This document shows positions 9,317-17,699 of a DNA stretch of 64,000 nucleotides, piece after piece. Source of the DNA: CADEFX01 sp046154585 (lineage in GTDB: Bacteria; Pseudomonadota; Alphaproteobacteria; Rhizobiales; Hyphomicrobiaceae); contig JBJXDX010000135.1 of NCBI GenBank assembly GCA_046154585.1, forward strand, positions 29,146 through 93,145. The letters run 5' to 3'. The position numbers and the translations under genes are program-made. The notes beneath the pieces are model-generated. The model saw only the letters and a list, made by a program, of their open reading frames with translations. It did no database searches and had not been told where the DNA came from. Positions within the stretch are counted from its first letter, which is position 1. The number at the start of each line of letters is the position of its first letter.

Positions 9317-9736
9317 TCAGCGGTGCACGAGGACCGGAATCGTGCTGTGCGCCAGCACCTTGTGCGTCTCGCTGCCGAGAAGGAGGGCCGTGTAGCCGCG
9401 GCGCCCATGCGAGGCCATAACGATTAGGTCGTAAGCGCGCGAGTGTGCGGTGTCGATGATGGCCCGATAGGGCTCGCGGTCGATCACGACGACGGTCTGG
9501 CACGTGGCGCCGGTTTGGTGTGCCTCAGTGGAAGCTGCATGGAGAATGCGTGTGGCCTCATCCGAGGGTCCGACGAGAACGCCCTCAATCATCACGGGCG
9601 CGCGCGTGACGGCAACCGTCAGCACCGTCACGAGGGCTCCAGGGGCGTTGGCCAGGCGGATGCCGTTGGCGACCGCCTTTGTGGAGAGCTCCGAGCCATC
9701 CGTGGCGACGAGAATGTGCTTGTACAAGTTGACCAT
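9317..9736 (-). CDS. Universal stress protein, single domain
   Basis: The 139-residue UspA-fold protein starts NLYKHILVATDGSELS (N-terminal Asp of the ATP site). It ends with ASHGRRG and LLLGSETHKVL followed by VPVLVHR-like residues, the phosphate-binding loop of ATP-binding Usps. It is close to the Usp at 17700-18134, with the same LLLGSET-KVL-HSTIPVLVHR end, so the two are paralogues. The start at 9736 is set by family alignment; the frame is open further up only because it runs into an older Usp relic. It is co-oriented with the dehydrogenase downstream. Confidence 0.9.
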   Translation of the reverse strand: MVNLYKHILVATDGSELSTKAVANGIRLANAPGALVTVLTVAVTRAPVMIEGVLVGPSDEATRILHAASTEAHQTGATCQTVVVIDREPYRAIIDTAHSRAYDLIVMASHGRRGYTALLLGSETHKVLAHSTIPVLVHR

Positions 9737-9777
9737 CCCTGTTGTTGGACGAACCCAGCGTGCCGCGTCGACGCTGG

Positions 9778-10002
9778 TTTGTGGCGTTTGCGGGCACGGT
9801 CGGGACATCGCAAGGCAAGGCTTCGAGGAGTTGCGTCGCTGCGCTGCCGAGGAGATCGCGCTGAAGTCCGGAGCGGCCGTGCGTGCCAACGACGCCGAAC
9901 GGACAGGACGGGCACGGTCAGCGTCGCACCCCAGTCTCGCGGCAGTTGCACCGAACGTGCGAAAGCGTAATCGCTAGTCGGTGCCAAGTCTGCGGTCAGC
10001 AT
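9778..10002 (-). pseudogene. Universal stress protein relic with internal deletion
   Basis: The leftward frame from 10002 reads TADLAPTSDYAFARSV and RDWGATLTV, a Usp N-terminus. A different frame then continues VVGTHGRSGLQRDLLGS and LLEALPCDV, a Usp C-terminus. The middle of the fold is missing, so the gene has an internal deletion plus a frameshift. It lies directly upstream of the intact Usp gene and downstream of an FNR-type box, which suggests the operon once began with this copy. Confidence 0.75.
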
Positions 10003-10131
10003 GGCCCTTCGCGCTATCGTGTTTCGCGGAACCTCGTTCACCGTGATGCCTACACTTTCGATGGACATGATAGCCACATAGCCGCGCGGCCCGTTCAAGA
10101 CCCACAAAGCATGGTGCAGCCCTATCGCACT

Positions 10132-10145
10132 TTGATCTTCGTCAA
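10132..10145. promoter_or_regulatory. FNR/FixK-type operator
   Basis: TTGATCTTCGTCAA fits TTGAY-N4-RTCAA exactly. It lies 130 bases upstream of the leftward Usp relic, and thus of the Usp-alcohol dehydrogenase operon. With the usual -41.5 placement, transcription would start near 10097 going left. Confidence 0.7.
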
Positions 10146-10497
10146 CGCACACAATAGGCGATACGTCGCTCGAAACCGCCGTCCCGGCGAACTTGGGCCT
10201 GAAGATCCGCAATCAACTGCTCGCGATCCTGGTCCAAGCGACGGAGGAGGTTGCGATGCACAATCTTTGCGTCCGAAGACGTTCGACAATAGTCAGCTCA
10301 CTGACGCTGGTAGCTTGGGGAGCATGCGGCGCATGATCAAAACGGGGGTGGCGGTGCTGTGTATTGTATTCACGGAGCGCATGCGCTGGCCCGCGCTAAC
10401 CACCGCCGGTCCTTCTGTTGCAGTTCCAGCACTGCAGAACCGGTCCCTTCGCTCCGACTACATTGCACAGACGCTCCTGCATATGCCCGCAGCAAGC

Positions 10498-10537
10498 TAA
10501 CACCGAGATACAATTCTACACAATTAACCTGTTGAAA
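10498..10537. repeat. 40-base repeat shared with 37377-37416
   Basis: Thirty-seven of 40 bases agree with the copy at 37377-37416, including the identical stretch CACAATTAACCTGTTGAAA. Weaker similarity (GTTCCAGCAC and flanks) extends it to about 120 bases on the left side. Function unknown; no gene is recognised around either copy. Confidence 0.7.
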
Positions 10538-10619
10538 ATCGGTTCGATTCGCTGTCTTGTTCGCCTCCGGCAAGCGCAACCCCTCCTTCCCCCCAACGTG
10601 CTTGCTTGCCGGATTTCCA

Positions 10620-10760
10620 GCCCCTCGCCGGTGTCCCTGCCGGAGAGCGCCATGGGCGACAGTCCGAGGGTGATCCGCGACAAGAGATAGTGAAGCGAGC
10701 GATCAAAGACCTCTGCCAGGCGCAGTGAAGGGTCCTCCTCGCCATCCCGGCAAGGCACTG
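10620..10760 (-). pseudogene. Possible PHB synthase N-terminal relic
   Basis: A leftward frame reads LRLAEVFDRSLHYLLSRITL and GLSPMALSG. This resembles the N-terminal helix of class I poly-beta-hydroxybutyrate polymerases (drslha--ar-T-GlSPaaL). Nothing of the catalytic alpha/beta-hydrolase domain follows, so only a fragment remains. A phasin gene 4 kb away and an FNR-type box upstream at 11000 fit a former PHB locus. The match is short, so the identity is tentative. Confidence 0.35.
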
Positions 10761-10999
10761 CGAGCGGTGTGTCTTGGCTCGGTTTCGCCCCGGCAGTGGA
10801 TCGCTCAGAGGGCTCTGACGCATCCTCGCGGCCAGCCTTGTGAACTGTGCCCTGTCGAAGCATTGCTTGAGCCTTCCACTGAGCCTGATGTGATAGCGGA
10901 ACGGAACCGCTTGTATCGGTTCTACGGCTCGACTACTCGCGGCCAGAGACGTGTTCATCCGGTCTAAAACAACACTGATCCGCGGCGACCGGACTGGCA

Positions 11000-11013
11000 T
11001 TGACAACCGTCAA
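11000..11013. promoter_or_regulatory. FNR/FixK-type operator
   Basis: TTGACAACCGTCAA is a perfect TTGAY-N4-RTCAA palindrome. Leftwards it precedes the possible PHB-synthase relic; rightwards no gene begins within 390 bases. The rest of 10761-11504 shows no gene I can support. Confidence 0.65.
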
Positions 11014-11404
11014 TCTGCGTGGGCGGTCCATGCCCGCGCCACTCGCCTGATTTTACCGTGGGGATTGCAGATTGGTGTGCGAGGCGAGCGGTGAGCGAGG
11101 CGGCTGCGGAGGTCGCAGCCGGACATTTTCGGTATGGCGATGGGCAGCTCGGGGACCGAGAGCTCCTTTGGTCCAGGTTGAGGCGCCCGGATGACGCGTC
11201 GCTGCGAAGCCCGGTCGCTTCGCGCAAGCGGTCGCCATGGCGATGCGGGCAACGCATGTGGGGAGTGAGCGGTGGCGTGGGATTGTCACGTGCAACCGCC
11301 TGCTCGCCATGGTCTCGACGGCACACTACACTGATCCGTTCGGCACGTGGCGTCTTGAGTCAACAGTCTCCAACGCTGACCTGCCGGGGCGAACGATACC
11401 TGAT

Positions 11405-11418
11405 TTGATTTTCGTCAA
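11405..11418. promoter_or_regulatory. FNR/FixK-type operator
   Basis: TTGATTTTCGTCAA lies 87 bases before the ATG of the DUF2892 gene. A start of transcription 41 bases downstream of its centre (about 11453) would give a 50-base leader. Confidence 0.7.
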
Positions 11419-11504
11419 TGACATCCCTCGTCCGCCTTTGTCTAAACAAGGCAGATTCGCGGCCGCGGTCTTCGGACATCCATCTTGCCAAGGAGAGCAC
11501 TGCT

Positions 11505-11702
11505 ATGAAGGCGAATGTCGGCGCCATCGACCGGATCTTCCGCATCGTTCTGGGCGTGGCTCTCGTCTGCGCCGCGCTCGGGCTCTATGGCCCCGCATAC
11601 ACGACCGCCTGGGGTTGGATCGGCATCGTCCCGCTCATCACAGCTGTTATGAGCTGGTGCCCGGTCTACGCGCTTCTCGGCATGAAGACTTGCAGGGCCT
11701 GA
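11505..11702 (+). CDS. DUF2892 (YgaP-type) small membrane protein
   Basis: The 65-residue protein begins MKANVGAIDRIFRIVLGVAL and has two membrane helices followed by SWCPVYALLGMKTC. This N-(V/I)-G-x-x-D-R-x-x-R start and CPxYxxxGxxTC end define DUF2892, the membrane part also found fused to rhodanese in YgaP. A strong AAGGAGAG sits nine bases before the ATG. Its role is unknown; the paired cysteines suggest sulfur or redox chemistry. An FNR-type box precedes it. Confidence 0.9.
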   Translation: MKANVGAIDRIFRIVLGVALVCAALGLYGPAYTTAWGWIGIVPLITAVMSWCPVYALLGMKTCRA

Positions 11703-11841
11703 GTATTGAAGCCAGGCGATCGGCTTCATCGTACGCCAACGCGAGTCCCGGCCTTGAGCAGCTTCCACGCCGATCTCTCACTGAAACCGGCATTTGTTGC
11801 GATCGACACTGTTCTCAGTTGCGACGCCGTTGGCAGGACTG

Positions 11842-12087
11842 ATGAGGGTTAGGATTGGATCACGCGAATTCGACCTGCCGCGCTCACGCATGGCGCGGAT
11901 CAGCATAGGTGTTGCGCTTGTCATCGCGGGTCTTATCGGTTTCCTGCCTGTGGTCGGGTTCTGGATGCTGCCGCTGGGGTTGCTCATTCTGGCAGTGGAT
12001 GTGCCAGTGGTGCGCCGCCTTCGCAGGAGACTAATGGTCTGGTGGTATAAGGATAGATCCAAGTTGTCGCGTGTAGAACGCAAATGA
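11842..12087 (+). CDS. Small two-helix membrane protein, unknown
   Basis: The 81-residue protein has an N-terminal polar stretch and one helix around SIGVALVIAGLIGFLPVVG. A second hydrophobic segment, FWMLPLGLLILAVDVPVVRR, leads into a basic tail (RRLRRRLMVWW). I know the GFWMLPLGLxLLAxDxPxxR pattern from unnamed small membrane proteins of alphaproteobacteria; no function is established. The ATG at 11842 is preferred over the upstream start at 11794 because the similarity begins there. It follows the DUF2892 gene by 139 bases. Confidence 0.6.
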   Translation: MRVRIGSREFDLPRSRMARISIGVALVIAGLIGFLPVVGFWMLPLGLLILAVDVPVVRRLRRRLMVWWYKDRSKLSRVERK

Positions 12088-12345
12088 GTGAAAGCGCATG
12101 CTCTCCGCGGCGCAGTGCGCAGAAGAAGCGAAGCAGCCATTGAGAACGGAGGTGAGCGAGACCATGTCGCCCCGACCACGGTCAAGGCCGTCGCGCCCGC
12201 AAACCGGAACGTTGCGATCATCATCGTCTGTGCACGCCAGGCCAGGCAAAGCAGAGGCTGGGCCCCGTCTCCGCCAACCGTCGGCGACCTTCGAGGTACC
12301 CGGCCAGCGTGAGGCTCTCGCGTCTGGTTTCGCATCTGGCCTGTA

Positions 12346-12359
12346 TTGATGGAAATCAA
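12346..12359. promoter_or_regulatory. FNR/FixK-type operator
   Basis: TTGATGGAAATCAA is the canonical FNR/FixK palindrome with both half-sites perfect. It precedes the truncated Usp gene at 12478 by about 120 bases, so the promoter has outlived the gene body. Confidence 0.8.
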
Positions 12360-12477
12360 TGCGCGTTCGGTCTGAAAGCGGTTGTCTTATTTCGGCGCGT
12401 TAGCTCTCGAGGCATGGATTCTTGGTTGTCGGGAAGCGTGGCCTGTCGCGGTCCAACAATAAGTGTGGGGCAGTTCC

Positions 12478-12627
12478 GTGATCGTCCAACAAAGCGCAGC
12501 CGTCTTCGCGAAAAAACTGCTGCTGGCGACCGACGTCAGACCTGCTTGTGACCGCGCCTTGGACCGCGCCGTTCAACTCGCGCAGATGTGGCGTTCACAC
12601 TTGACGGTTCTGCATGTCATCGAGACG
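12478..12627 (+). pseudogene. Universal stress protein, N-terminal fragment
   Basis: The frame gives FAKKLLLATDVRPACDRALD and AVQLAQMWRSHLTVLHVIE, the first strand, helix and second strand of a Usp fold. It then diverges into unrelated sequence. The rest of the fold is gone. The fragment is joined within a few bases to a piece of an unrelated ATPase-activator gene in another frame, which points to a deletion fusing two genes. Confidence 0.75.
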
Positions 12628-12641
12628 GCGCGGATCGCCAG

Positions 12642-12860
12642 GTCTGGTGGATCGAGGAAGGCCAGCATGAAGAAAAGGCCATCCAGGGCAGCAAAGCGCT
12701 GGTGTGCAGCGTCACTGATCTCGACGCCTTCCGCCAACGCTATCCCGGCAACAAGGCTACCTGCGCCCACGGTGCGGCGCGCTCGGATGCGCCACTGTTC
12801 GTGGGCTGCGATTTCGGATCGACCACGGCCAAGGCGGTCGTGCTCGGGCCGGACCGCGGC
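12642..12860 (+). pseudogene. BadF/BcrA-type (2-hydroxyacyl-CoA dehydratase activator) fragment
   Basis: The frame reads WWIEEGQHEEKAIQGSKALV, then PGNKATCAHG, then LFVGCDFGSTTAKAVVLGPD. The GCDFGSTTAKAVVL segment is the first phosphate-binding motif of the ASKHA ATPases that activate 2-hydroxyacyl-CoA or benzoyl-CoA-type reductases (BadF/BadG/HgdC). Only this N-terminal piece survives; the frame then runs into the baeRF gene of the other strand. It is a relic of an oxygen-sensitive anaerobic enzyme system, consistent with the low-oxygen theme here. Confidence 0.55.
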
Positions 12861-12978
12861 CGAGGCTTGTGCTCGCTGTGCCTGCGGCTCAAATCAGATG
12901 GTGCGAACGGTGCCCTGCGCGTTCCGGTGATCGAAGCTGATGATCTGGGACGAAGTCAGCTTGGCGAGGCGATCCGCG

Positions 12979-14100
12979 TCAGATCGGATAGCGCAAGATT
13001 GCAGCCAACGGCGCTCCCTCTGGAATATCGCTTTGGCGTAAGCCCAGGAATTTCGCACCTGTGACGACCGCGCAACCTGCGATCTCGTCGATCACATCGT
13101 AGCTCGCCGCGCTCGCCGCAGAAGACAGCGACACGGCGCCGTCGGTCTCGCCCACCGTACCTGGGATCACGTGGTCGATATCCACGAGCAGCAATTCCAC
13201 CGCGCCATTGGTCGCCGCACGCGCGGCCTCCCCTATGTCGGTGGTGGTGCGTCGCTGCCCCAGCCGCTTCTGAAACAGTGCCCTCGCCGCATCGATCTCA
13301 GCAGCATAGAGCCGATCGAGCACTGGCCGCGCAGCACTGGCCAGCTCGCTGTCGCTGAGGCGGTCAGGGCTCGTGGATATCCCATCGCCTGCGAGGGCGG
13401 GGTATGTGTTGATCGCCCGGAAGATCGGGCCGAGCGGCTCGGTCGCCGCCAGGATCAACGTCGTCTCGCGACCCGCCAGAATCGGACGCAGGCTGGCGTC
13501 GACCCGCCGCGCATACTGACGCAGCAGGACGGTCTGGCCTTGTGCATTGGCGATGCGCGTCCCTTGTGTGAGGTTGTTGACCGATGCGCGGCCGACGGCA
13601 TCGGCCGCGCTCTTGGGCAAATCGGGAACGCGAACATGGGACGGCGGCAAATCGGCGAACACCTCCACGAGGCGGACGGCGTTCTCCGACAGCGCCAGCA
13701 CGAAGGCGTGCTGCGGGAACGCGATGGCGCGCAGCAACGGTTTGATATGAAACCGGTCGGACACCTCAACCCTGTCGGTGATGGCCGTGGCCAGCCGGAA
13801 GGTGCGCACTCTGTCAGGCGTAGCGAGGACAGCAAGGCTGTGGGCCTGCAAGCTCCAGAACGCATCATCCTCGCCAAGCGCGGCGAGTTCGACCTCCAGT
13901 AGGGCTTTGCGGCGCTTGTCGAAGGCGGCCGCCTCCAACTGCTCCAACGCGGCTTTGCTAAGATTTCCGAAGGCGATCCGGCTTGCCTTCACGTTTTGCG
14001 TTTGCGGTGTCGTGGACACATATATCGACACGCAGGCGTCGGCGCGGGCGCGGTGGAGTGCCCGAATCTCGGGAAGCGTCAGGATATCGACATAAAGCAT
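12979..14100 (-). CDS. baeRF family (eRF1-like) protein
   Basis: The 373-residue soluble protein has the three-part layout of bacterial archaeo-eukaryotic release factor homologues (baeRF): an N-terminal part with VSIYVSTTP, a central domain (LALSENAVRLVEVF; PPSHVRVPDLP) and a C-terminal Pelota/eRF1-domain-3-like part (GAVELLLVDIDHVIPGTV through ILRYPI). Members are proposed ribosome-rescue or hibernation factors and often sit beside stress genes. The ATG at 14100 has AAGGAGG nine bases upstream. The specific baeRF subclass was not determined. Its reading frame is intact among many relics, so it is probably under selection. Confidence 0.75.
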   Translation of the reverse strand: MLYVDILTLPEIRALHRARADACVSIYVSTTPQTQNVKASRIAFGNLSKAALEQLEAAAFDKRRKALLEVELAALGEDDAFWSLQAHSLAVLATPDRVRTFRLATAITDRVEVSDRFHIKPLLRAIAFPQHAFVLALSENAVRLVEVFADLPPSHVRVPDLPKSAADAVGRASVNNLTQGTRIANAQGQTVLLRQYARRVDASLRPILAGRETTLILAATEPLGPIFRAINTYPALAGDGISTSPDRLSDSELASAARPVLDRLYAAEIDAARALFQKRLGQRRTTTDIGEAARAATNGAVELLLVDIDHVIPGTVGETDGAVSLSSAASAASYDVIDEIAGCAVVTGAKFLGLRQSDIPEGAPLAAILRYPI

Positions 14101-14393
14101 TCAAAGGGCCTCCTTGTTCTCGGGCCTGTGTGGACCGCGCCCTGCACTGTCGCAGCAAGCGCCCAGCGGAGCAAATGCTGTGAAGCGTTCACACCCGGCG
14201 AAGTCGATCCATGGGCAGCATAGGCAGTGAACAGCCGCGCCGCCACGCGATTCTGTGTAGGCCGCTCACCGGACGGGCAGTCTTCCCTCTGGAGTCCATC
14301 AATCGTGAGCGGCTTGGGTTCGCAGGTATTGGCGATCCGGCGCACCCAAGAACGTCCTGCTGCGAAGGCGCGTACATGGCGCCTAGCAGCGCG

Positions 14394-14760
14394 TTGCGAT
14401 CACCGTCGACTTCTCATCGCCCTCCAGGCATGCCTTCGATTTTGCTTTGGGGCTGTTCCCGAAGGCATTCTTCACGCTCGTGCACGCCTATGCGGCCTGT
14501 CGAGGAAAGCATGGCCAATTTCCTGCGCCAGACGAACCCGATGAGCTGCCTGCATAGAGTTGTCGAGCACGGGTCGCCCGCAGCCATCATGGCCAAGCAT
14601 GTGAGCAAGCAGTCTCCCGACCTCGTCGTCACGGGGACGCATGGACGTACTGGCGTGCAGCGGGCCGTCGGCAGCATTGCCGAAATGCTCCTTCGATCCC
14701 TGCTGCGCGATATTTTGTCCGTGCGGGCCACGTCGCCAGCGGGTACCGCCAGCCATCCCG
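14394..14760 (+). pseudogene. Universal stress protein, frameshifted
   Basis: One frame gives AITVDFSSPSRHAFDFALGL and FFTLVHAYAACRGKHG (Usp strand 1 to helix 2). Another then gives AIMAKHVSKQSPDLVVTGTH and GRTGVQRAVGSIAEMLLR (Usp C-terminal half with the GTHGR loop). The two halves are joined by a frameshift near 14510, and the start region is not intact. No ribosome-binding site is evident. Confidence 0.7.
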
Positions 14761-14786
14761 CCTGTCGCACCGTCCGTTGGAGATCG

Positions 14787-14900
14787 ATGAGTAGCGCTGT
14801 GACAGGCCAACAAGGCGCGACCATTCCCCTGAAAAAACCGCTGGTGACGGAGCTCACACCCGCATGTGACCGGGCCTTGGACCTCGCAAAATCCGATTGA
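14787..14900 (+). pseudogene. Universal stress protein, start fragment
   Basis: The frame MSSAVTGQQGATIPLKKPLV continues to TPACDRALDLAKSD before a TGA. It matches the 5' fragment at 12478 (PACDRALD-A) and breaks off at the same helix. It overlaps the first four bases of the FNR-type box that serves the phasin gene. Confidence 0.5.
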
Positions 14901-14910
14901 CGGAAATCAA
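14897..14910. promoter_or_regulatory. FNR/FixK-type operator
   Basis: TTGACGGAAATCAA differs from the box at 12346 by one base (same GGAA centre). It lies 71 bases before the phasin ATG. A CATTTT hexamer at about 14932 is suitably placed as a -10 element for a class II activator. Confidence 0.75.
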
Positions 14911-14980
14911 TGCGAGCTACGCAGAGCGCATGCATTTTAGAGTTTCTAGCAAGGCTGAGCACATTCGTAGGAGTACAGCA

Positions 14981-15379
14981 ATGCTCAAGAGCCCAAACGC
15001 CGGCAGCCTCGCCGCTGAAGGTGCGCCCTTCCCGCCGTTCAACTCAGCCCTGCAGGCCTGCGAGCCTTTCGTGGCGGGAATGGCGGAATTCAACGGCAAG
15101 GCCTCTAAGGGCTGGGCCGAGATCAACCGCCATTGGGTCTCGTTCCTGGCGCAACGGCTGCAGGAAGACGTGGCGCTGGTGCACAACCTGGCAAAGTGCC
15201 CGGGTCCCCAAGATGTTTACAGCGTTTATTCCGATTTCTTCCAGAAGGCGTTTGCCGACTACCAGCGTGAGTTTGCCGAAATGATGAAGCTCGGGCAGGC
15301 CTCCTTCGCCGAAGCGACATCGAGGGCTCAGAACACCATTGAGACCGCAACACGCGAGACAATGCGTTCCGCTGCCTGA
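14981..15379 (+). CDS. Phasin (PHB granule-associated protein)
   Basis: The 132-residue protein is almost wholly helical and amphipathic, without a signal peptide. The core HWVSFLAQRLQEDVALVHNL and YSDFFQKAFADYQREFAEM resembles phasin_2 family proteins, which coat polyhydroxybutyrate granules. TAGGAG precedes the ATG at 14981. An FNR-type operator 71 bases upstream fits low-oxygen control of PHB storage. The only trace of the polymerase in this window is a short possible relic at 10.6 kb, so an active synthase must be elsewhere if this protein works. Confidence 0.85.
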   Translation: MLKSPNAGSLAAEGAPFPPFNSALQACEPFVAGMAEFNGKASKGWAEINRHWVSFLAQRLQEDVALVHNLAKCPGPQDVYSVYSDFFQKAFADYQREFAEMMKLGQASFAEATSRAQNTIETATRETMRSAA

Positions 15380-15443
15380 CATTCGCTTGGGCAGCAAATG
15401 CGGTGAGTCGGTCGTGGCGAGCCGTTGATGAGTAATCTCGCCG

Positions 15444-16862
15444 ATGATGTCGCACGCCGCATCCGATCGTCTCCAGCTGTGCCGACGTGGGCGCGTCCGC
15501 TTAGCCATTTTGCTGGCCCTCATCGTCGCGCTTGGCGGCTCGAGCTGGCCTCTGATCGCGAAGGGTGTCCCTGCGCCCGTGATCAGCATTGACGTCAAGG
15601 GCGTAATCGGCGTGGCGACCAGCGAACACATCTCCCTGGCGATCGGCAAAGCAGAAGCCCAAGGCGCTCAGCTCGTGATTATCAAGCTCGACACGCCGGG
15701 CGGGCTCGTCTCCTCGACCCGCGACATCATCAAGGCCATCTTGGCCTCGCGCGTGCCGATCGCCGTCTATGTATCGCCGAGTGGAGGCCATGCGGCCAGC
15801 GCTGGGACGTACATCACATACGCTGCCCACATCGCTGCCATGGCGCCAGGCACCAATATCGGCGCCGCGACGCCGATCCAAATTTCTCTTCCCGCCGGCC
15901 CGGGTAGACAAGACCCCAAGCGTGAATCGACCGACAAGCCGGCGGCGGACAAGCCTGGCACCGAAAAGCCTGCTGCCGTTGCGGATCAGAAGGCCGTCAA
16001 CGACGCAGTGGCGCTTCTGCGCAGCCTGGCTCAGATGCGAGGTCGCAATATCGACTGGGCTGAGAAGGCCGTGCGCGAGGCGGCTACCCTGACGCCCGAG
16101 GAGGCGCTCAAAGAGCGTGTGGTCGACATCGTCGCGCGGGACATAAGAGATCTACTTGCTCAGATCGACGGGCGCACTGTTTCGACCGTGGTCGGTGACA
16201 AGCGGCTCTCCACCAGTGATGCCAACGTCACGACGTTCGCGCCGACGCTAAGGATCCAGCTGCTCTCCGTCCTGGCCGATCCCAATATCGCATTCATCCT
16301 TCTCCTGATCGGCATCTACGGCATTCTGTTTGAGATGTATGCGCCTGGCTTCGTCGGGCCCGGCGTCATAGGCGGCATCTCCCTGCTGCTGGCACTAACC
16401 GCGTTGACGCTGCTGCCCGTCAACTATGCTGGCCTCGGCCTTCTGTTGTTCGGCATCGCCCTGATGACTGCGGAGGCCCTTATACCCGGTCTCGGCGTTC
16501 TCGGCATTGGTGGCGCGGTCGCGTTCATTGCTGGTGCACTCTTTCTGTTCGATCCAGCCGGCGCCGACTTCAACATGCAGGTCGCCTGGCCGCTCATCGT
16601 CGCCGCTGCCCTGAGCGGTCTGCTCCTATCGGCGTTCGTGTTCGCAATGGCCACACAAGCCCGGCAGCGCAAAGTTGCGACCGGTGCGGAAGAGATGATC
16701 GGTAGCGTCGGCCAGGTCATCGAATGGGCCAACGGCGAGGGCCGCGTGCGCGTGCACGGCGAAATCTGGTCGGCGCATGCCAAGCGCAGCTTGGAGCCGG
16801 GACAGGCCGTGCGCGTCTTGCGGCGCGAGGGCCTGACCCTTTTTGTCGAACCCGTGAAATAA
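15444..16862 (+). CDS. NfeD-type membrane serine protease (ClpP class)
   Basis: The 472-residue protein has a signal/anchor helix (LAILLALIVALGGSSWPLIA), a ClpP/crotonase-fold protease domain, about four membrane helices from residue 275 to 400, and a C-terminal OB-fold NfeD domain (GSVGQVIEWANGEGRVRVHG). The catalytic serine sits in SGGHAASAGTYITYAAHIA, and DTPGG upstream forms the oxyanion region. Long NfeD proteases cut stomatin C-termini. The stomatin gene follows 12 bases downstream, which fits that pairing. A proline/lysine-rich insert (about residues 155-180) interrupts the protease domain, as in family members. Confidence 0.9.
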   Translation: MMSHAASDRLQLCRRGRVRLAILLALIVALGGSSWPLIAKGVPAPVISIDVKGVIGVATSEHISLAIGKAEAQGAQLVIIKLDTPGGLVSSTRDIIKAILASRVPIAVYVSPSGGHAASAGTYITYAAHIAAMAPGTNIGAATPIQISLPAGPGRQDPKRESTDKPAADKPGTEKPAAVADQKAVNDAVALLRSLAQMRGRNIDWAEKAVREAATLTPEEALKERVVDIVARDIRDLLAQIDGRTVSTVVGDKRLSTSDANVTTFAPTLRIQLLSVLADPNIAFILLLIGIYGILFEMYAPGFVGPGVIGGISLLLALTALTLLPVNYAGLGLLLFGIALMTAEALIPGLGVLGIGGAVAFIAGALFLFDPAGADFNMQVAWPLIVAAALSGLLLSAFVFAMATQARQRKVATGAEEMIGSVGQVIEWANGEGRVRVHGEIWSAHAKRSLEPGQAVRVLRREGLTLFVEPVK

Positions 16863-16873
16863 GGAGTGCCGCA

Positions 16874-17656
16874 ATGCCCGACTGGACACTGTTTCCTATG
16901 CAGTTCATCGGCTTGCTGCCGCTGCTTATCCTTATCGCGCTGCTCATGAACGCGTTTCGCATCCTGCGCGAGTATGAGCGGGGGGTGGTTTTCATGCTTG
17001 GCCGCTTTTGGAAAGTGAAGGGCCCCGGCCTCGTGATCGTCATTCCTCTCATCCAGCAGCTCGTTCGCGTGGATCTCAGAACCCGAGTCCTCGACGTACC
17101 GCCGCAGGACGTCATCTCGCGCGACAACGTCTCCGTCAGGGTCAATGCTGTCGTCTATTACCGCGTCATGGATCCGGAGAAGTCGATCATTCAGGTCGAG
17201 GATTACAATCAGGCAACCAGCGAACTGTCCCAGACGACGTTGCGATCCGTTGTCGGTCAGCACGAGCTCGATCAGATGCTCGCCGAACGCGACAAGATCA
17301 ATACCAACGTGCAGCGCATCCTCGACCAGCAGACGGATGCCTGGGGCATCAAGGTCTCCAATGTCGAATTGAAGCACATCGACTTGAACGAGAACATGGT
17401 GCGCGCCATCGCCAAGCAGGCCGAGGCCGAGCGGTTGAGACGGGCCAAGGTCATCGACGCCGAAGGCGAGCTGCAGGCTTCGGAAAAGCTGTTGCAGGCG
17501 GCCCAGGTCTTAGCCAGACAGCCCGAGGCCATGCAGCTGCGCTACCTTGGCACGCTGCTCAATATCGCCGGCGAGAGGAGCTCGACGATCGTTTTCCCGC
17601 TACCCGCCGAGCTCATGGCACTGCGGCCATCGCAGCCGAGCAAGGCGCCGACGTGA
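16874..17656 (+). CDS. Stomatin-like SPFH protein (slipin)
   Basis: The 260-residue protein has an N-terminal membrane hairpin (FIGLLPLLILIALLMNAFRI) and an SPFH/band-7 domain: EYERGVVFMLGRFWKVKGPG, DVPPQDVISRDNVSV, and a coiled helix rich in EAERLRRAKVIDAEGE. It ends near FPLPAELM, the hydrophobic segment that partner NfeD proteases cleave. AAGGAG precedes the ATG at 16874. It is co-transcribed with the protease (12-base gap) and probably with the Usp gene 43 bases downstream. It likely scaffolds a membrane microdomain. Confidence 0.92.
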   Translation: MPDWTLFPMQFIGLLPLLILIALLMNAFRILREYERGVVFMLGRFWKVKGPGLVIVIPLIQQLVRVDLRTRVLDVPPQDVISRDNVSVRVNAVVYYRVMDPEKSIIQVEDYNQATSELSQTTLRSVVGQHELDQMLAERDKINTNVQRILDQQTDAWGIKVSNVELKHIDLNENMVRAIAKQAEAERLRRAKVIDAEGELQASEKLLQAAQVLARQPEAMQLRYLGTLLNIAGERSSTIVFPLPAELMALRPSQPSKAPT

Positions 17657-17699
17657 CGCACCGGCCACGAAAACCGCGCCGCTCAGCAAGGAGACGCCT

